From a virus, in the IMG/VR virus record IMGVR_UViG_3300042314_000291, positions 1 to 30,450 of that record: a stretch of 30,450 bases of DNA; one strand, written 5' to 3'. Shown here piece after piece: positions 12,365-20,461 of the stretch. Position 1 is the stretch's first letter; every line of letters starts with the position of its first letter. The notes beneath the pieces are model-generated. The model saw nothing but the letters and a program-made list of their open reading frames with translations. It was not told where the DNA came from and made no database searches. Position numbers and translations under genes: made by a program.

Positions 12365-12814
12365 ATGGCTCCAAGAGGTAGACCACCAAAACCGATAGAA
12401 CAGAAACGCTTAACAGGCAACCCGGGCAAGCGCACACTGCCAGACCAAAAAGAACTTGTGCTGTTGCCGTCTGCCTATGACATTCCAGAGCCATCACGTC
12501 AGCTACTAAGTGCAGGTCAAGAACTTTGGGATCGCATTTGGGGAATGGGTCAAACTTGGTTAAGCCCTACTACCGATGTTGATTTATTGCTTATGACTTG
12601 CGAGCTTCTAGATGAACGCCGTAACTTGCGCATTCAAGTTATGCAGAATAACCGACCAGATGAACGTAAAGCCTTGCGCGATCTTGACCGCCAGTTAGTC
12701 GCTAACCTTTCGCTCTTAGGATTTACGCCAACAGACAGATCACGTTTAGGCGTGGCAGAAGTTAAACGTCAATCAAAGCTAGAGGAACTGCGATCTCGTG
12801 CCAGCCAAAATTGA
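12365..12814 (+). CDS. terS: Terminase small subunit (P27-like)
   Basis: A 149-residue protein with the P27-family N terminus G-R-P-P-K-P-I-E-x-K-R-L-T-G-N-P-G-K-R, then a helical core (W-D-R-I-W, L-L-x-T-C-E-L-L-D-E-R, L-R-D-L-D-R-Q-L-V-A-N-L-S-L-L-G-F-T-P-T-D-R-S-R-L-G). It recognises the packaging site and guides the large subunit. Start is preceded by a weak AGG. It overlaps the large terminase by 17 bases. Confidence 0.9.
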   Translation: MAPRGRPPKPIEQKRLTGNPGKRTLPDQKELVLLPSAYDIPEPSRQLLSAGQELWDRIWGMGQTWLSPTTDVDLLLMTCELLDERRNLRIQVMQNNRPDERKALRDLDRQLVANLSLLGFTPTDRSRLGVAEVKRQSKLEELRSRASQN

Positions 12815-14312
12815 GTCATGGCCACCGACTTGGTTAACACCTGTGAACAAAGCAGCTCTTAACAAATCGCGTGGCTGGGAAGTTTCAGACTTCATAGATA
12901 CTTTTGCTATTCAGACTAAGGAAACTGTTGCCGGTTATGCAGGTGACAAGATGCAAATGCGCGAATGGCAGAAAGAACTTATGAAGCATCTGTTTGCTAT
13001 TGGTGCTGACGGAAAGTTTAGACACCGCACTGCGCTAATTGGAATGGCCCGGAAGAACGGTAAATCAGCAATCGGTTCTGGCATTGGTCTTTGGTCTTTA
13101 ATCATGGGGCCTAACGGTGGTGAAGTTTATTCTTGTGCAGCTGATAAAGAGCAGGCTCGTATTGTTTTCGGTGATGCAAAGAAAATGATTCAGGCTGAAC
13201 CTGAATTAGAAGAACTTTGCAATGTCTACCGAGATGCAATAGAAGTACCAGCAACGGGTTCTGTTTATCGCGTTCTATCAAGTGAATCATTTACTAAAGA
13301 GGGTCTGTCACCCACAATGGTTATCTTTGATGAGCTTCATGCTGCACCTAACCGCGAACTCTTTGACGTTATGCAACTTGGTATGGGTGCAAGACGTGAG
13401 CCTATGCTCATTGGTGTTACAACTGCTGGCGTAAGAGCAGATTCAAGTGGTCAAGATTCTATTGCATACAACCTTTATCAGTACGGGCAGAAAGTAGCTC
13501 GTAAAGAAATAGATGATCCAACATTCTTCATGGCTTGGTGGGAAGCGCAAGCAGAAGCAGACCATCATTTAGAGCAAACTTGGAAAGACGCTAACCCTGC
13601 CTTTGGTGATCTCAACGACCCTAAAGACTTTGCAGCAATGGTTAAGAGAACCCCAGAAGCAGAGTTTAGAACTAAGAGATGCAACCAATGGGTAAGCAGT
13701 CAGACAGCTTGGCTACCTAACGGCTCATGGGAACAACTAGAGATTCAGCGTGAGATAGGCGCAGAAGTTCCAGTTGTTTTAGGCTTTGACGGTTCGTTTA
13801 GCGGTGATGCATCTGTAATCATCGGCGTAACTGTCGAAGATCAACCTTATGTCTTTATGGTCAAGGCTTGGGAAAAGCAGCCAGAAGATGATGATGAATG
13901 GCGCGTGGACATTCTAGATGTAGAAAATACAATTATTGAATTCTGTTCTACTCATAACGTCAAAGAGATAGCCTGTGACCCATTCCGTTGGCAACGCACT
14001 ATGCAAGTTCTAGATGAAGCAGGATTTCCAATCGTTGAGTGGCCGTCTACTTCGCCGGCTCGTATGGTTCCAGCTTGTGCAAAGTTCTATGATGCAGTGG
14101 TATCTAACAAGCTAACCCATGACGGCAACCCATTACTTACAAGACACCTATCAAATGCGGTAGTTAAGACTGACAGACTTGGACCGAGAATTGTGAAAGA
14201 ACACAGAGGTTCACCGAGAAAGATAGATGCTGCCGTTGCTAGTATCATAGGATTTGATAGGGCAACTGTTTCAAGAGAAGAACCCGTTGTGCCACAGTTC
14301 TTTAGCTTCTAG
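12798..14312 (+). CDS. terL: Terminase large subunit
   Basis: A 504-residue packaging motor. The ATPase domain has a Walker A-type loop G82-M-A-R-K-N-G-K89-S90 and Walker B M-V-I-F-D168-E169. The C-terminal RNase H-like nuclease has acidic residues D321 (F-D-G-S), D384 (A-C-D-P-F-R-W) and a late K-I-D-A-A. It cuts and pumps DNA into the prohead. Start is GTG 12798, inside the small subunit gene; no better downstream start is seen. Length is usual for the family (about 500). Confidence 0.95.
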   Translation: MPAKIESWPPTWLTPVNKAALNKSRGWEVSDFIDTFAIQTKETVAGYAGDKMQMREWQKELMKHLFAIGADGKFRHRTALIGMARKNGKSAIGSGIGLWSLIMGPNGGEVYSCAADKEQARIVFGDAKKMIQAEPELEELCNVYRDAIEVPATGSVYRVLSSESFTKEGLSPTMVIFDELHAAPNRELFDVMQLGMGARREPMLIGVTTAGVRADSSGQDSIAYNLYQYGQKVARKEIDDPTFFMAWWEAQAEADHHLEQTWKDANPAFGDLNDPKDFAAMVKRTPEAEFRTKRCNQWVSSQTAWLPNGSWEQLEIQREIGAEVPVVLGFDGSFSGDASVIIGVTVEDQPYVFMVKAWEKQPEDDDEWRVDILDVENTIIEFCSTHNVKEIACDPFRWQRTMQVLDEAGFPIVEWPSTSPARMVPACAKFYDAVVSNKLTHDGNPLLTRHLSNAVVKTDRLGPRIVKEHRGSPRKIDAAVASIIGFDRATVSREEPVVPQFFSF

Positions 14313-14320
14313 GAGTTTGC

Positions 14321-14458
14321 GTGATCCCCTCAATCCTGCAAGTGGTTGGTCTAGCAACAATCTCGATAGGTCTAGGTTTGTTCATCCTGCCATTAGGAAT
14401 AGTCGCAGCTGGCGTAAGTATTTTGCTTGTCGGTATCGCATTTGAGAAAGGCAAGTAA
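14321..14458 (+). CDS. 45-residue membrane microprotein between terminase and portal
   Basis: Starts at GTG 14321 after TAGGAG. The product is almost all hydrophobic (LGLFILPLGIVAAGVSILLVGIAF), one long or two short transmembrane segments, ending E-K-G-K. TAATG overlap with the portal. Similar tiny membrane proteins occur at this place in other actinophages. Function unknown. Confidence 0.7.
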   Translation: MIPSILQVVGLATISIGLGLFILPLGIVAAGVSILLVGIAFEKGK

Positions 14459-15993
14459 TGCTTGGGAATTTGACCGGCGGTAATAAAGAGGAACGCGCAA
14501 TTAGTTTCCAGTCAATCTGGGGTTCTGGCGATTCGTTTGCTTTCACCACAGAAGCAGGAACGAACATAGATCAAACACAGGCGATGAAGATAAATGCTTT
14601 TTACGCTTGTGTGCTTTTAATCTCCGACACTATTAGCACTTTGCCAGTTGATTGTTTCCGCAGGGTAGATGGTGACCGCGTACCTTATCGCCCACAGCCT
14701 GCATGGATTCAGCGACCAGACGTAGACTTATTGCGTTCTGAGCATTACCAGCAAGTTCTTATTTCATTATTGCTAGACGGTAACTCTTTCACTCGTGTAT
14801 TCCGTGACAATCGTGGCGATGTAGTAAACCTAGTTTGTATTGCGCCTAACCGCGTTCAGGTCGTGCGCAACATTCGCACTCGTGAAATTGAATACATTAT
14901 TGACGATAATCAAGACGTGCCAGTTAGCAAGCGTGACATGCTTCAAATTACTGAGCTTCGCAAGGCTGGCGATCTACGCGGCATGTCGCGTGTTACAGAG
15001 ATGAAAGATAACTTAGGTCTTTCAAGTGCGTTGCAGTCTTTTGCTTCACGTTTCTTTGGTCAAGGCGCAACTACTCAGGGAATCATTGAAACCCCACAAG
15101 ACCTAAAGAGCGATCAAGCCAAACAGCTAGTTGATAGCTTTAGCAACCGTCACGATGGTTACCGCAAGGCACACAAGACTGGACTACTTACAGGTGGCGC
15201 AAAGTTTGTAAAGACTGGCATTAACCCAGATGAAGCTCAGATGCTAGATAGTCGCAAGCTAGCGATTGAGGAAGTAGCTCGTATCTTCCGCGTACCACCG
15301 CACATGATCGGCGTTACAACACCCGGTGCAATGTCGTACGCATCAGTAGAGCAAAACGGTATCAACTTTGTAACTCATACCTTGCGCCCATACATAGCTA
15401 AGATTGAAGATGCTTACAGCGCACTTCTACCTGATGCTGCGTTTATTCGTTTCAACGTAGACGGTTTACTTCGTGGTGACTTTGCTACAAGAATGAATGG
15501 TTACTCAATCGGTTCACAGGCAGGATTCCTTTCAGTCAATGACATCAGAAGATTTGAAGATTTGCGACCTGTTACAGGTGGTGACGTTTATCGCGTTCCT
15601 TTGGCTAACGTGGATTTGGGTGCTGCTTCACTCGTTGAAACCGACAAGCGTGTCACGATGGCTCAGAAACTTATCTATTCTGGGTTCGATCCTGCTGGCG
15701 TTTTGGCTGCTCTAAATCTTCCTAACATAGATCACACAGGAGTTCCGTCTACGCAGTTGCAGCAAGTTGCACAGATTGACCCAGCAGCTCCTGAGTCTGT
15801 TTATGACGTACAACGTACACACGATGTAAACGTGCAGATGCCAGAAACGGTTGTTAATGTACCGCCTGCGATCATTAACGTAGCACCGCCACAAGTTACT
15901 GTTGAAGCACCACAACAGCGCACAGTTATTAGAACCGTTGAACGTGATGATGATGGCAAGATTGTTACTGTTACTGAAAGAGTTGAGGGCTAA
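14458..15993 (+). CDS. Portal protein (HK97-type)
   Basis: A 511-residue protein. Recognisable portal pattern: M-K-I-N-A-F-Y-A-C-V-L-L-I-S-D-T-I-S-T-L-P-V-D near the N terminus, L-L-D-G-N-S-F-T-R-V, and the stem/crown region E-V-A-R-I-F-R-V-P-P-H-M-I-G-V. It forms the dodecameric ring at the capsid vertex through which DNA passes. The last ~80 residues are a low-complexity extension of V-P-x repeats (V-N-V-P-P-A-I-I-N-V-A-P-P-Q-V-T-V) and a V-E-R-D-D-D-G-K tail, as in many actinophage portals. Confidence 0.93.
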   Translation: MLGNLTGGNKEERAISFQSIWGSGDSFAFTTEAGTNIDQTQAMKINAFYACVLLISDTISTLPVDCFRRVDGDRVPYRPQPAWIQRPDVDLLRSEHYQQVLISLLLDGNSFTRVFRDNRGDVVNLVCIAPNRVQVVRNIRTREIEYIIDDNQDVPVSKRDMLQITELRKAGDLRGMSRVTEMKDNLGLSSALQSFASRFFGQGATTQGIIETPQDLKSDQAKQLVDSFSNRHDGYRKAHKTGLLTGGAKFVKTGINPDEAQMLDSRKLAIEEVARIFRVPPHMIGVTTPGAMSYASVEQNGINFVTHTLRPYIAKIEDAYSALLPDAAFIRFNVDGLLRGDFATRMNGYSIGSQAGFLSVNDIRRFEDLRPVTGGDVYRVPLANVDLGAASLVETDKRVTMAQKLIYSGFDPAGVLAALNLPNIDHTGVPSTQLQQVAQIDPAAPESVYDVQRTHDVNVQMPETVVNVPPAIINVAPPQVTVEAPQQRTVIRTVERDDDGKIVTVTERVEG

Positions 15994-16376
15994 TGGCTAC
16001 TGGAATGAGCGCACACTTAGCGAATAGCTTGTTAAATGCTTTAGGCAATAACACTGCTTACGCCGTGACGAATGTTTATGTGCAACTACACATAGGCGAT
16101 CCGGGTGCTGCTGGCACCGCCAATGGCGCAACAGAAACCACACGCAAGGCTGTTTCATTTGCTGGCGCATCCACTGGGTCTATTGTTTCTGATGCTGACG
16201 TATCGTGGACAAACATTAGCGGTTCACAAGATGCAACATTCTTTACCGCTTGGGATGCACTAACCGATGGCAGTTTCTTGTTCTCTGGAACGATCACGGG
16301 TAATCCTTACACCGCAGGCGATACCTACACGATCTCATCAGGATCATTTACAACTTCGCTTACACTAGCGAGCTAA
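15993..16376 (+). CDS. Gp80-like virion protein (tail-fibre/decoration family)
   Basis: A 127-residue beta-rich protein. The pattern V-Y-V-Q-L-H-I-G-D-P-G-x-x-G-T-A-N, R-K-A-V-S-F-A, W-D-A-L-T-D-G-S-F-L-F-S-G, A-G-D-T-Y-T-I matches a common phage structural family usually annotated as tail fibre or Gp80-like. TAATG overlap with the portal. Its location in the head module favours a capsid-fibre or decoration role over a tail one. Confidence 0.65.
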   Translation: MATGMSAHLANSLLNALGNNTAYAVTNVYVQLHIGDPGAAGTANGATETTRKAVSFAGASTGSIVSDADVSWTNISGSQDATFFTAWDALTDGSFLFSGTITGNPYTAGDTYTISSGSFTTSLTLAS

Positions 16377-16379
16377 GAC

Positions 16380-17201
16380 ATGAGTTCATCAGAACTCAAT
16401 GACTTTGAATTAAACCTTGATCGTCTAGCGCGACTTGCGCAGATGGTCTTAGATCAACGCGCTTTAGATTCATCTGCCGTAGGTGGCAAGTCTGCCTATA
16501 ACAGTAACGACTTAGTTTACGACTCAGCCGTATCTAGTTTTGATGGTACGTTTACTCAGTTAGCTAGAAGTTCTGCAAGTCTTAATGGTCTTAATGCAAG
16601 CATTGCATCTACGCCAGTAGTCGTAGTTTCTGCATCTGGTGCTTTAGGTGGATTGACCAGTTCAAGCATTTCAGTAGTAAGCCACACTGCTTCATCTACT
16701 GCATCACTTGGGTCTATAAATTCCACAGCTACAACTATTCCACAAATCTTGCCAGTATTAGATGCTCCGCTTGGTGATCTTGCTAACTCTGCAAGCGCAA
16801 TAGTTACACACATTGCAACGGCTGCATCTGAGCTAGGCGCAATGACTGCAACGGCAAACAGCCTGCCAACAATCAAACCCGTATTTATGGGTTCTCTTGG
16901 TGAACTAGAAGCTACGGCTAATGCAACTGTTATACCGCCGACACCACCAGAACCAGAGATACCGGGTTACGGTTCTAACCGCCCATACCCTGCACCACCA
17001 ATACGCCAGCCAAAGGTTGAGCCGCTACCGCAACCACCAACGCCTGTAATTGTAGAAACACCACCAGCGCGACCTGTAAGAATGCCTGCAACAATTACGG
17101 CTACGACTTCTGCACTAAGTCCAGCATTCTCTGTTAGCGTTCAAGCGCAAGTAGAATGGTCAATACTAGAAGATGAAGCAGACTTGCTTCTAATGCTCTA
17201 A
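16380..17201 (+). CDS. Repetitive Ser/Ala/Thr-rich structural protein
   Basis: A 273-residue protein with a short N-terminal helix (NLDRLARLAQMVLDQRAL). About 55-185 is a series of imperfect repeats, each with L-G-x-L-x-x-x-A followed by alternating small residues and P (S-G-A-L-G-G-L, A-S-L-G-S-I, A-P-L-G-D-L, S-E-L-G-A-M, G-S-L-G-E-L). A Pro-rich linker (about 190-235) leads to a C-terminal acidic segment D-E-A-D-L-L-L-M-L. Composition fits a fibrous decoration protein. No family is recognised with confidence. Confidence 0.65.
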   Translation: MSSSELNDFELNLDRLARLAQMVLDQRALDSSAVGGKSAYNSNDLVYDSAVSSFDGTFTQLARSSASLNGLNASIASTPVVVVSASGALGGLTSSSISVVSHTASSTASLGSINSTATTIPQILPVLDAPLGDLANSASAIVTHIATAASELGAMTATANSLPTIKPVFMGSLGELEATANATVIPPTPPEPEIPGYGSNRPYPAPPIRQPKVEPLPQPPTPVIVETPPARPVRMPATITATTSALSPAFSVSVQAQVEWSILEDEADLLLML

Positions 17202-17209
17202 GGATTTGA

Positions 17210-17485
17210 ATGCCAATCTCAACAGCGCAGTTCACACTAACTGCAAACACACCGCGCCAGATAGTGCCACCTGATCGCATGAATCAGCACGTTTGCATTC
17301 ATAATCACGAACACGCACAAAACAAAGAAATTTACATTGGCAATTCAGGCGTGACTATGACTACTGGAATCCACGCGGTAGCAACTCAAACTTCTATGAT
17401 TACTATTGGCCCCGGTGATGATCTGTGGGCTGTGTCAGATACAACGGGAGTTGAAATTCAAGTGCTAGTAGTTAAGCAGGACTAA
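17210..17485 (+). CDS. Small head-associated structural protein
   Basis: A 91-residue beta-rich protein, start after AAGGA. Pattern N-T-P-R-Q-I-V-P-P-D-R..., V-C-I-H-N-H, E-I-Y-I-G-N-S-G-V-T, I-G-P-G-D-D-L-W-A-V-S-D resembles a small capsid/decoration protein common in phage head modules. Role not proven. Confidence 0.6.
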   Translation: MPISTAQFTLTANTPRQIVPPDRMNQHVCIHNHEHAQNKEIYIGNSGVTMTTGIHAVATQTSMITIGPGDDLWAVSDTTGVEIQVLVVKQD

Positions 17486-18990
17486 TGCCGTACTTCATAA
17501 CAGATAGCGCAGAAGGTTGCTCAGGCTGGGCAACTACTAAAGAGGATGGCGAAGTTATCGGCTGCCATACAACAAAGCAAGCTGCCATAGATCAGATGGT
17601 TGCCGTATCTCTAGCTGAGGACATGGAACCGGGTGGGGAACGCGCCTTGCCAGAGAATTACAGACCAGCACTAGCGCAAGATGTTCCAGAGGGTCGCGCC
17701 TGTGGTAACTGTTTCTTCTATGACGATGACGTAGTTAGTGAAGATGGCACTAAGGCTTATTGCCGTAAGTGGGATGAATTTGTTGATGGCGGTTACTACT
17801 GCAACGCTTGGCAGTCAGACGATGACATGAATGACATGGATGAAGATGAGGATGACCTACGCGCCATAAATCAAGATGCACCTGCCTACATGCGATCAGC
17901 TGCAAGGCGTGGACTTGAATACAATGCTGAGGGTCTTGGCGGTGATGGCTTAGTTGAGCGCACTATTCGTGAAGCCCGTCTAATGGCAGACGGTCAAGTT
18001 TCAGATGACAAATGGATTCGCACAGCTGCTTGGATAGCTCGTCACTTAGGCGATCTAGATTCACCAGATGCAAACCCTAACTCTGAAAACTACCCAAGTG
18101 CAGGAGTCGTAGCTCATTTACTTTGGGGAAGTGGACCGACTAAGCGACAAGCACAACGTGCTTTAGATTATGCACAGGGTGTTGTAGAACGTATACGCGC
18201 AGAAGAACGCACCGCGAATGATTTACAAAATGAGAAATGGCGTTCAATCGCGCTAAACTTAAACAAGGATGAAAGGCAGTCAATGACCACCAATGTAGAA
18301 CGCCGTGTTAATACCGTTGAGTTTGATGTTCGTAATGGGGAAGCATCAAGCGATGGCATGAGCTTCACTGGCTATGCAGCCGTTTTTAATAGTCCGTCAG
18401 AACCGCTACCGTTCACAGAGGTAATCCGTGAGGGTGCATTTAAGCGTTCCTTGAAGTCACGCAATGAGATCAAGCTATTTATGAATCACAATACTGACGT
18501 AGTTCTAGGTTCTACACGCGCTGGAACTCTAAAACTAACTGAGGATTCACGCGGTCTACTTGCTCAGGCTGAATTGCCAGACACTAGCGCAGGGCGCGAT
18601 CTATCGGTTCTTATGAAGCGTGGCGATGTATCGAGCATGTCATTTGGCTTTAGCGTTCCACCAAAGGGTGATGCTTGGTCAAGCGATGGCGCAACTCGTG
18701 AACTTCATCAAGTACGTTTGCACGAGGTTTCCATTGTTACTGGATTTCCAGCCTATGAAGCAACAACTGCAAGCGTTCGTTCGTTAGACATTCTTGCAGA
18801 ACGTACCGCCGTTGATGTTGATGCTCTAAGCGATGCGATTCTAAAGCTAGAAGCAGGCGAAACTTTAGATGCTAGTCATGCTGATTTAATTAGTGAAGTG
18901 GTGCAGAAGTTACGCGTTGACCAGCCAAGTCAAGTAGACATGCTAGAGATTAAGCGTAAGCAACTTGATTTAATGCTAAAAACGTTCTAA
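17485..18990 (+). CDS. Multidomain prohead maturation protease
   Basis: A 501-residue protein of four parts. Residues 1-45: a W-A-T-T-K-x-D-G-E-V-I-G-C-H-T-T-K module. About 70-110: a four-cysteine unit C73-x2-C76, C93, C106 resembling a HiPIP-type iron-sulfur or zinc site. About 125-240: a helical domain A-A-R-R-G-L-E, G-L-V-E-R-T-I-R-E-A-R, W-I-A-R-H, V-A-H-L-L-W-G. From 270: an HK97 gp4-type serine protease with H335 (M-N-H-N) and S386 (M-S-F-G-F). The protease alone is the usual size when read from an internal ATG at 18283. It processes the capsid protein encoded downstream. TAATG overlap with the previous gene. Confidence 0.88.
   Translation: MPYFITDSAEGCSGWATTKEDGEVIGCHTTKQAAIDQMVAVSLAEDMEPGGERALPENYRPALAQDVPEGRACGNCFFYDDDVVSEDGTKAYCRKWDEFVDGGYYCNAWQSDDDMNDMDEDEDDLRAINQDAPAYMRSAARRGLEYNAEGLGGDGLVERTIREARLMADGQVSDDKWIRTAAWIARHLGDLDSPDANPNSENYPSAGVVAHLLWGSGPTKRQAQRALDYAQGVVERIRAEERTANDLQNEKWRSIALNLNKDERQSMTTNVERRVNTVEFDVRNGEASSDGMSFTGYAAVFNSPSEPLPFTEVIREGAFKRSLKSRNEIKLFMNHNTDVVLGSTRAGTLKLTEDSRGLLAQAELPDTSAGRDLSVLMKRGDVSSMSFGFSVPPKGDAWSSDGATRELHQVRLHEVSIVTGFPAYEATTASVRSLDILAERTAVDVDALSDAILKLEAGETLDASHADLISEVVQKLRVDQPSQVDMLEIKRKQLDLMLKTF
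18271..18285 (+). promoter_or_regulatory. Internal ribosome-binding site and start in the protease gene
   Basis: GAAAGG (18271-18276) lies 6 bases before an in-frame ATG at 18283. Initiation here would give a 235-residue protein starting MTTNVERRVNTVEF, exactly at the border of the protease domain. Confidence 0.55.
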
Positions 18991-19003
18991 CATAAATTCA
19001 AAG

Positions 19004-19048
19004 AACAGGCTCAGATGTGGGGAAGCATCTGGGTCTGTTTTTATTTGT
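19004..19048 (+). terminator. Strong intrinsic terminator between protease and capsid genes
   Basis: A 14-bp stem, AACAGGCTCAGATG with CATCTGGGTCTGTT (12 Watson-Crick pairs and two G-U), 8-base loop, followed by TTTTATTTG. It starts 14 bases after the protease stop. Confidence 0.85.
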
Positions 19049-19070
19049 GCCATAATTAGATAAGCATTCT

Positions 19071-19104
19071 GTGGAGCCATAGGTGCGCTACTGTCGTGGA
19101 GCCA
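19071..19104 (+). repeat. Direct repeat GTGGAGCCA in the capsid-gene leader
   Basis: GTGGAGCCA occurs at 19071-19079 and again at 19096-19104, 25 bases apart, between the terminator and the capsid-gene ribosome-binding site. The second copy, with flanks, is a dyad (CGTGG-AG-CCACG). Possible protein-binding sites or leader structure for capsid expression. The TAGATA at 19057-19062 is a weak -10 candidate. Confidence 0.4.
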
Positions 19105-19151
19105 CGCAGAACCTGTAAGACCCAATCCAATCTAAGACTTTAGGAGTCCAC

Positions 19152-20345
19152 ATGTCTGACTACATCCGTCAGCAAGCGGAAGCTCGTGCAAAGGCTTGGG
19201 AAGAAGCAAAGGCTCTTCTCGACTCAGCAGCAGCTGAAAAGCGCGATCTATCCGCAGAAGAAAACCAAACCTATGACCGCATCATGGCTGACCTTGATTC
19301 ACGTTCACAGGTAATGGAAACAATGAAAGCCCAAGCAGAGCGTGAAGAACGTGCTGCCGAAGCAATGAAGGGCTTTGAAGCCCAAGTTAAGCCAGCCGTT
19401 GTATCTGTTCCAGAAATCAACGAAGCCGAACTAATCCGTTCCCTTGCTCGTGGTGAGATTCGTTCCCACTCGTTCGAGAAGCGCGATGTAACAAAGGGTT
19501 CAACTGGCGCACCAGTACCGACCTCTTTCTACGATCAGGTAATCATGCTTGCTCGTCACGTTGGCCCGATGCTAGAAACATCAACAATCCTTAACACTGC
19601 TGGCGGCGAAAACCTTCAGATTCCTTCACTAAGTGCTTACAGCACCGGTACGGTTTCTTCTGAAGCTGCTGCTATTGGTGAAAGCGATCCAACATTCAAC
19701 GCATTCAAGACACTTGGTGCTTACAAGTACTCATTCTTGACCCAGATCAGCCGCGAAATGGTTGAAGATGCAGGCGTAGACATTCTTGGATTCCTTGCAC
19801 AGCAAACAGGTAACGCTCTTGGCTACGCAGTCAATGGCGCACTAACAACTGGAACTGGAACAGTACAGCCAACAGGTATCGTAACTGCTGCAGGTTCAGG
19901 CATCACTGGTGGAACTGGCGTAACAGGCGCATTCACTGCTGACAACCTAATTGACTTGGTTTACAGCGTTGATACCGCAGGTCGCACTCTACCGGGTACA
20001 GGATGGCAAATGAATGCTCAGGCAATCGCTGCTGTTCGTAAGCTAAAGGATTCAGCCGGACAGTACCTGTTCAGCCCATCCCTATCTGCTGATGCTCGTG
20101 ATCTATTGCTTGGTTACCCAATCTTTGAGAACCCAGCAATGGCAGCTCCAGCAACAAGCGCGAAGTCAGTAATCTTTGGTCACTTGCCAAGTTACTTTGC
20201 TCGCACCGTTGGTGGATTACGCCTAGATCGTTCGGATGACTATGCCTTCCAAAACGATTTGATCACGTTCCGCGCAACCATGCGCGTGGACGGAAATCTA
20301 ATCCAGACTTCACATGTGAAGTATTTTGCTGGTGCAGCTTCCTAA
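19152..20345 (+). CDS. Major capsid protein (HK97 fold)
   Basis: A 397-residue protein. Residues about 1-80 form a charged coiled coil (delta/scaffold domain: AEARAKAWEEAKALLDSAAAEKRD...), followed by the likely protease cut region near residues 95-120 and the HK97-fold body (P-T-S-F-Y-D-Q-V-I, F-L-T-Q-I-S-R-E-M-V-E-D, L-L-G-Y-P-I-F-E-N-P-A-M, G-H-L-P-S-Y-F-A-R-T-V-G-G-L). Start follows TAGGAG (19141-19146). It is flanked by strong terminators on both sides, so it is a single-gene unit, consistent with high expression. Usual family length. Confidence 0.95.
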   Translation: MSDYIRQQAEARAKAWEEAKALLDSAAAEKRDLSAEENQTYDRIMADLDSRSQVMETMKAQAEREERAAEAMKGFEAQVKPAVVSVPEINEAELIRSLARGEIRSHSFEKRDVTKGSTGAPVPTSFYDQVIMLARHVGPMLETSTILNTAGGENLQIPSLSAYSTGTVSSEAAAIGESDPTFNAFKTLGAYKYSFLTQISREMVEDAGVDILGFLAQQTGNALGYAVNGALTTGTGTVQPTGIVTAAGSGITGGTGVTGAFTADNLIDLVYSVDTAGRTLPGTGWQMNAQAIAAVRKLKDSAGQYLFSPSLSADARDLLLGYPIFENPAMAAPATSAKSVIFGHLPSYFARTVGGLRLDRSDDYAFQNDLITFRATMRVDGNLIQTSHVKYFAGAAS

Positions 20346-20365
20346 TAAGGAAACCCAAAAACGTG

Positions 20366-20411
20366 GAACCCCACCGAGAGCGCAGGCTTGGTGGGGTTCT
20401 GCTTTTATTTG
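20366..20411 (+). terminator. Strong intrinsic terminator after the capsid gene
   Basis: GAACCCCACC (20366-20375) pairs perfectly with GGTGGGGTTC (20390-20399), 10 bp, 14-base loop, followed by TGCTTTTATTT. Separates the capsid gene from the sugar module. Confidence 0.9.
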
Positions 20412-20461
20412 ACCACGTTTTAATGTAAGGTTCAAAGCACCTGCGAATAAAGGATTACCCT

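Noticed and set aside
11040-12497. Minus-strand open frames opposite the ParB-like and mom-like genes
   Set aside because: All are shadows of well-supported + strand genes, have no recognisable domains and no ribosome-binding sites; the same holds for other minus-strand frames in the window.
14254-14445. An alternative 63-residue frame between terminase and portal
   Set aside because: It overlaps terminase and the membrane microprotein in another frame; the GTG 14321 frame has a good ribosome-binding site, a membrane helix and the TAATG coupling.
20409-20432. TTGACC at 20409 as the -35 of a promoter for the sugar module
   Set aside because: No -10 lies at suitable distance: TAAGGT is only 11 bases away, and the box overlaps the terminator T-run.
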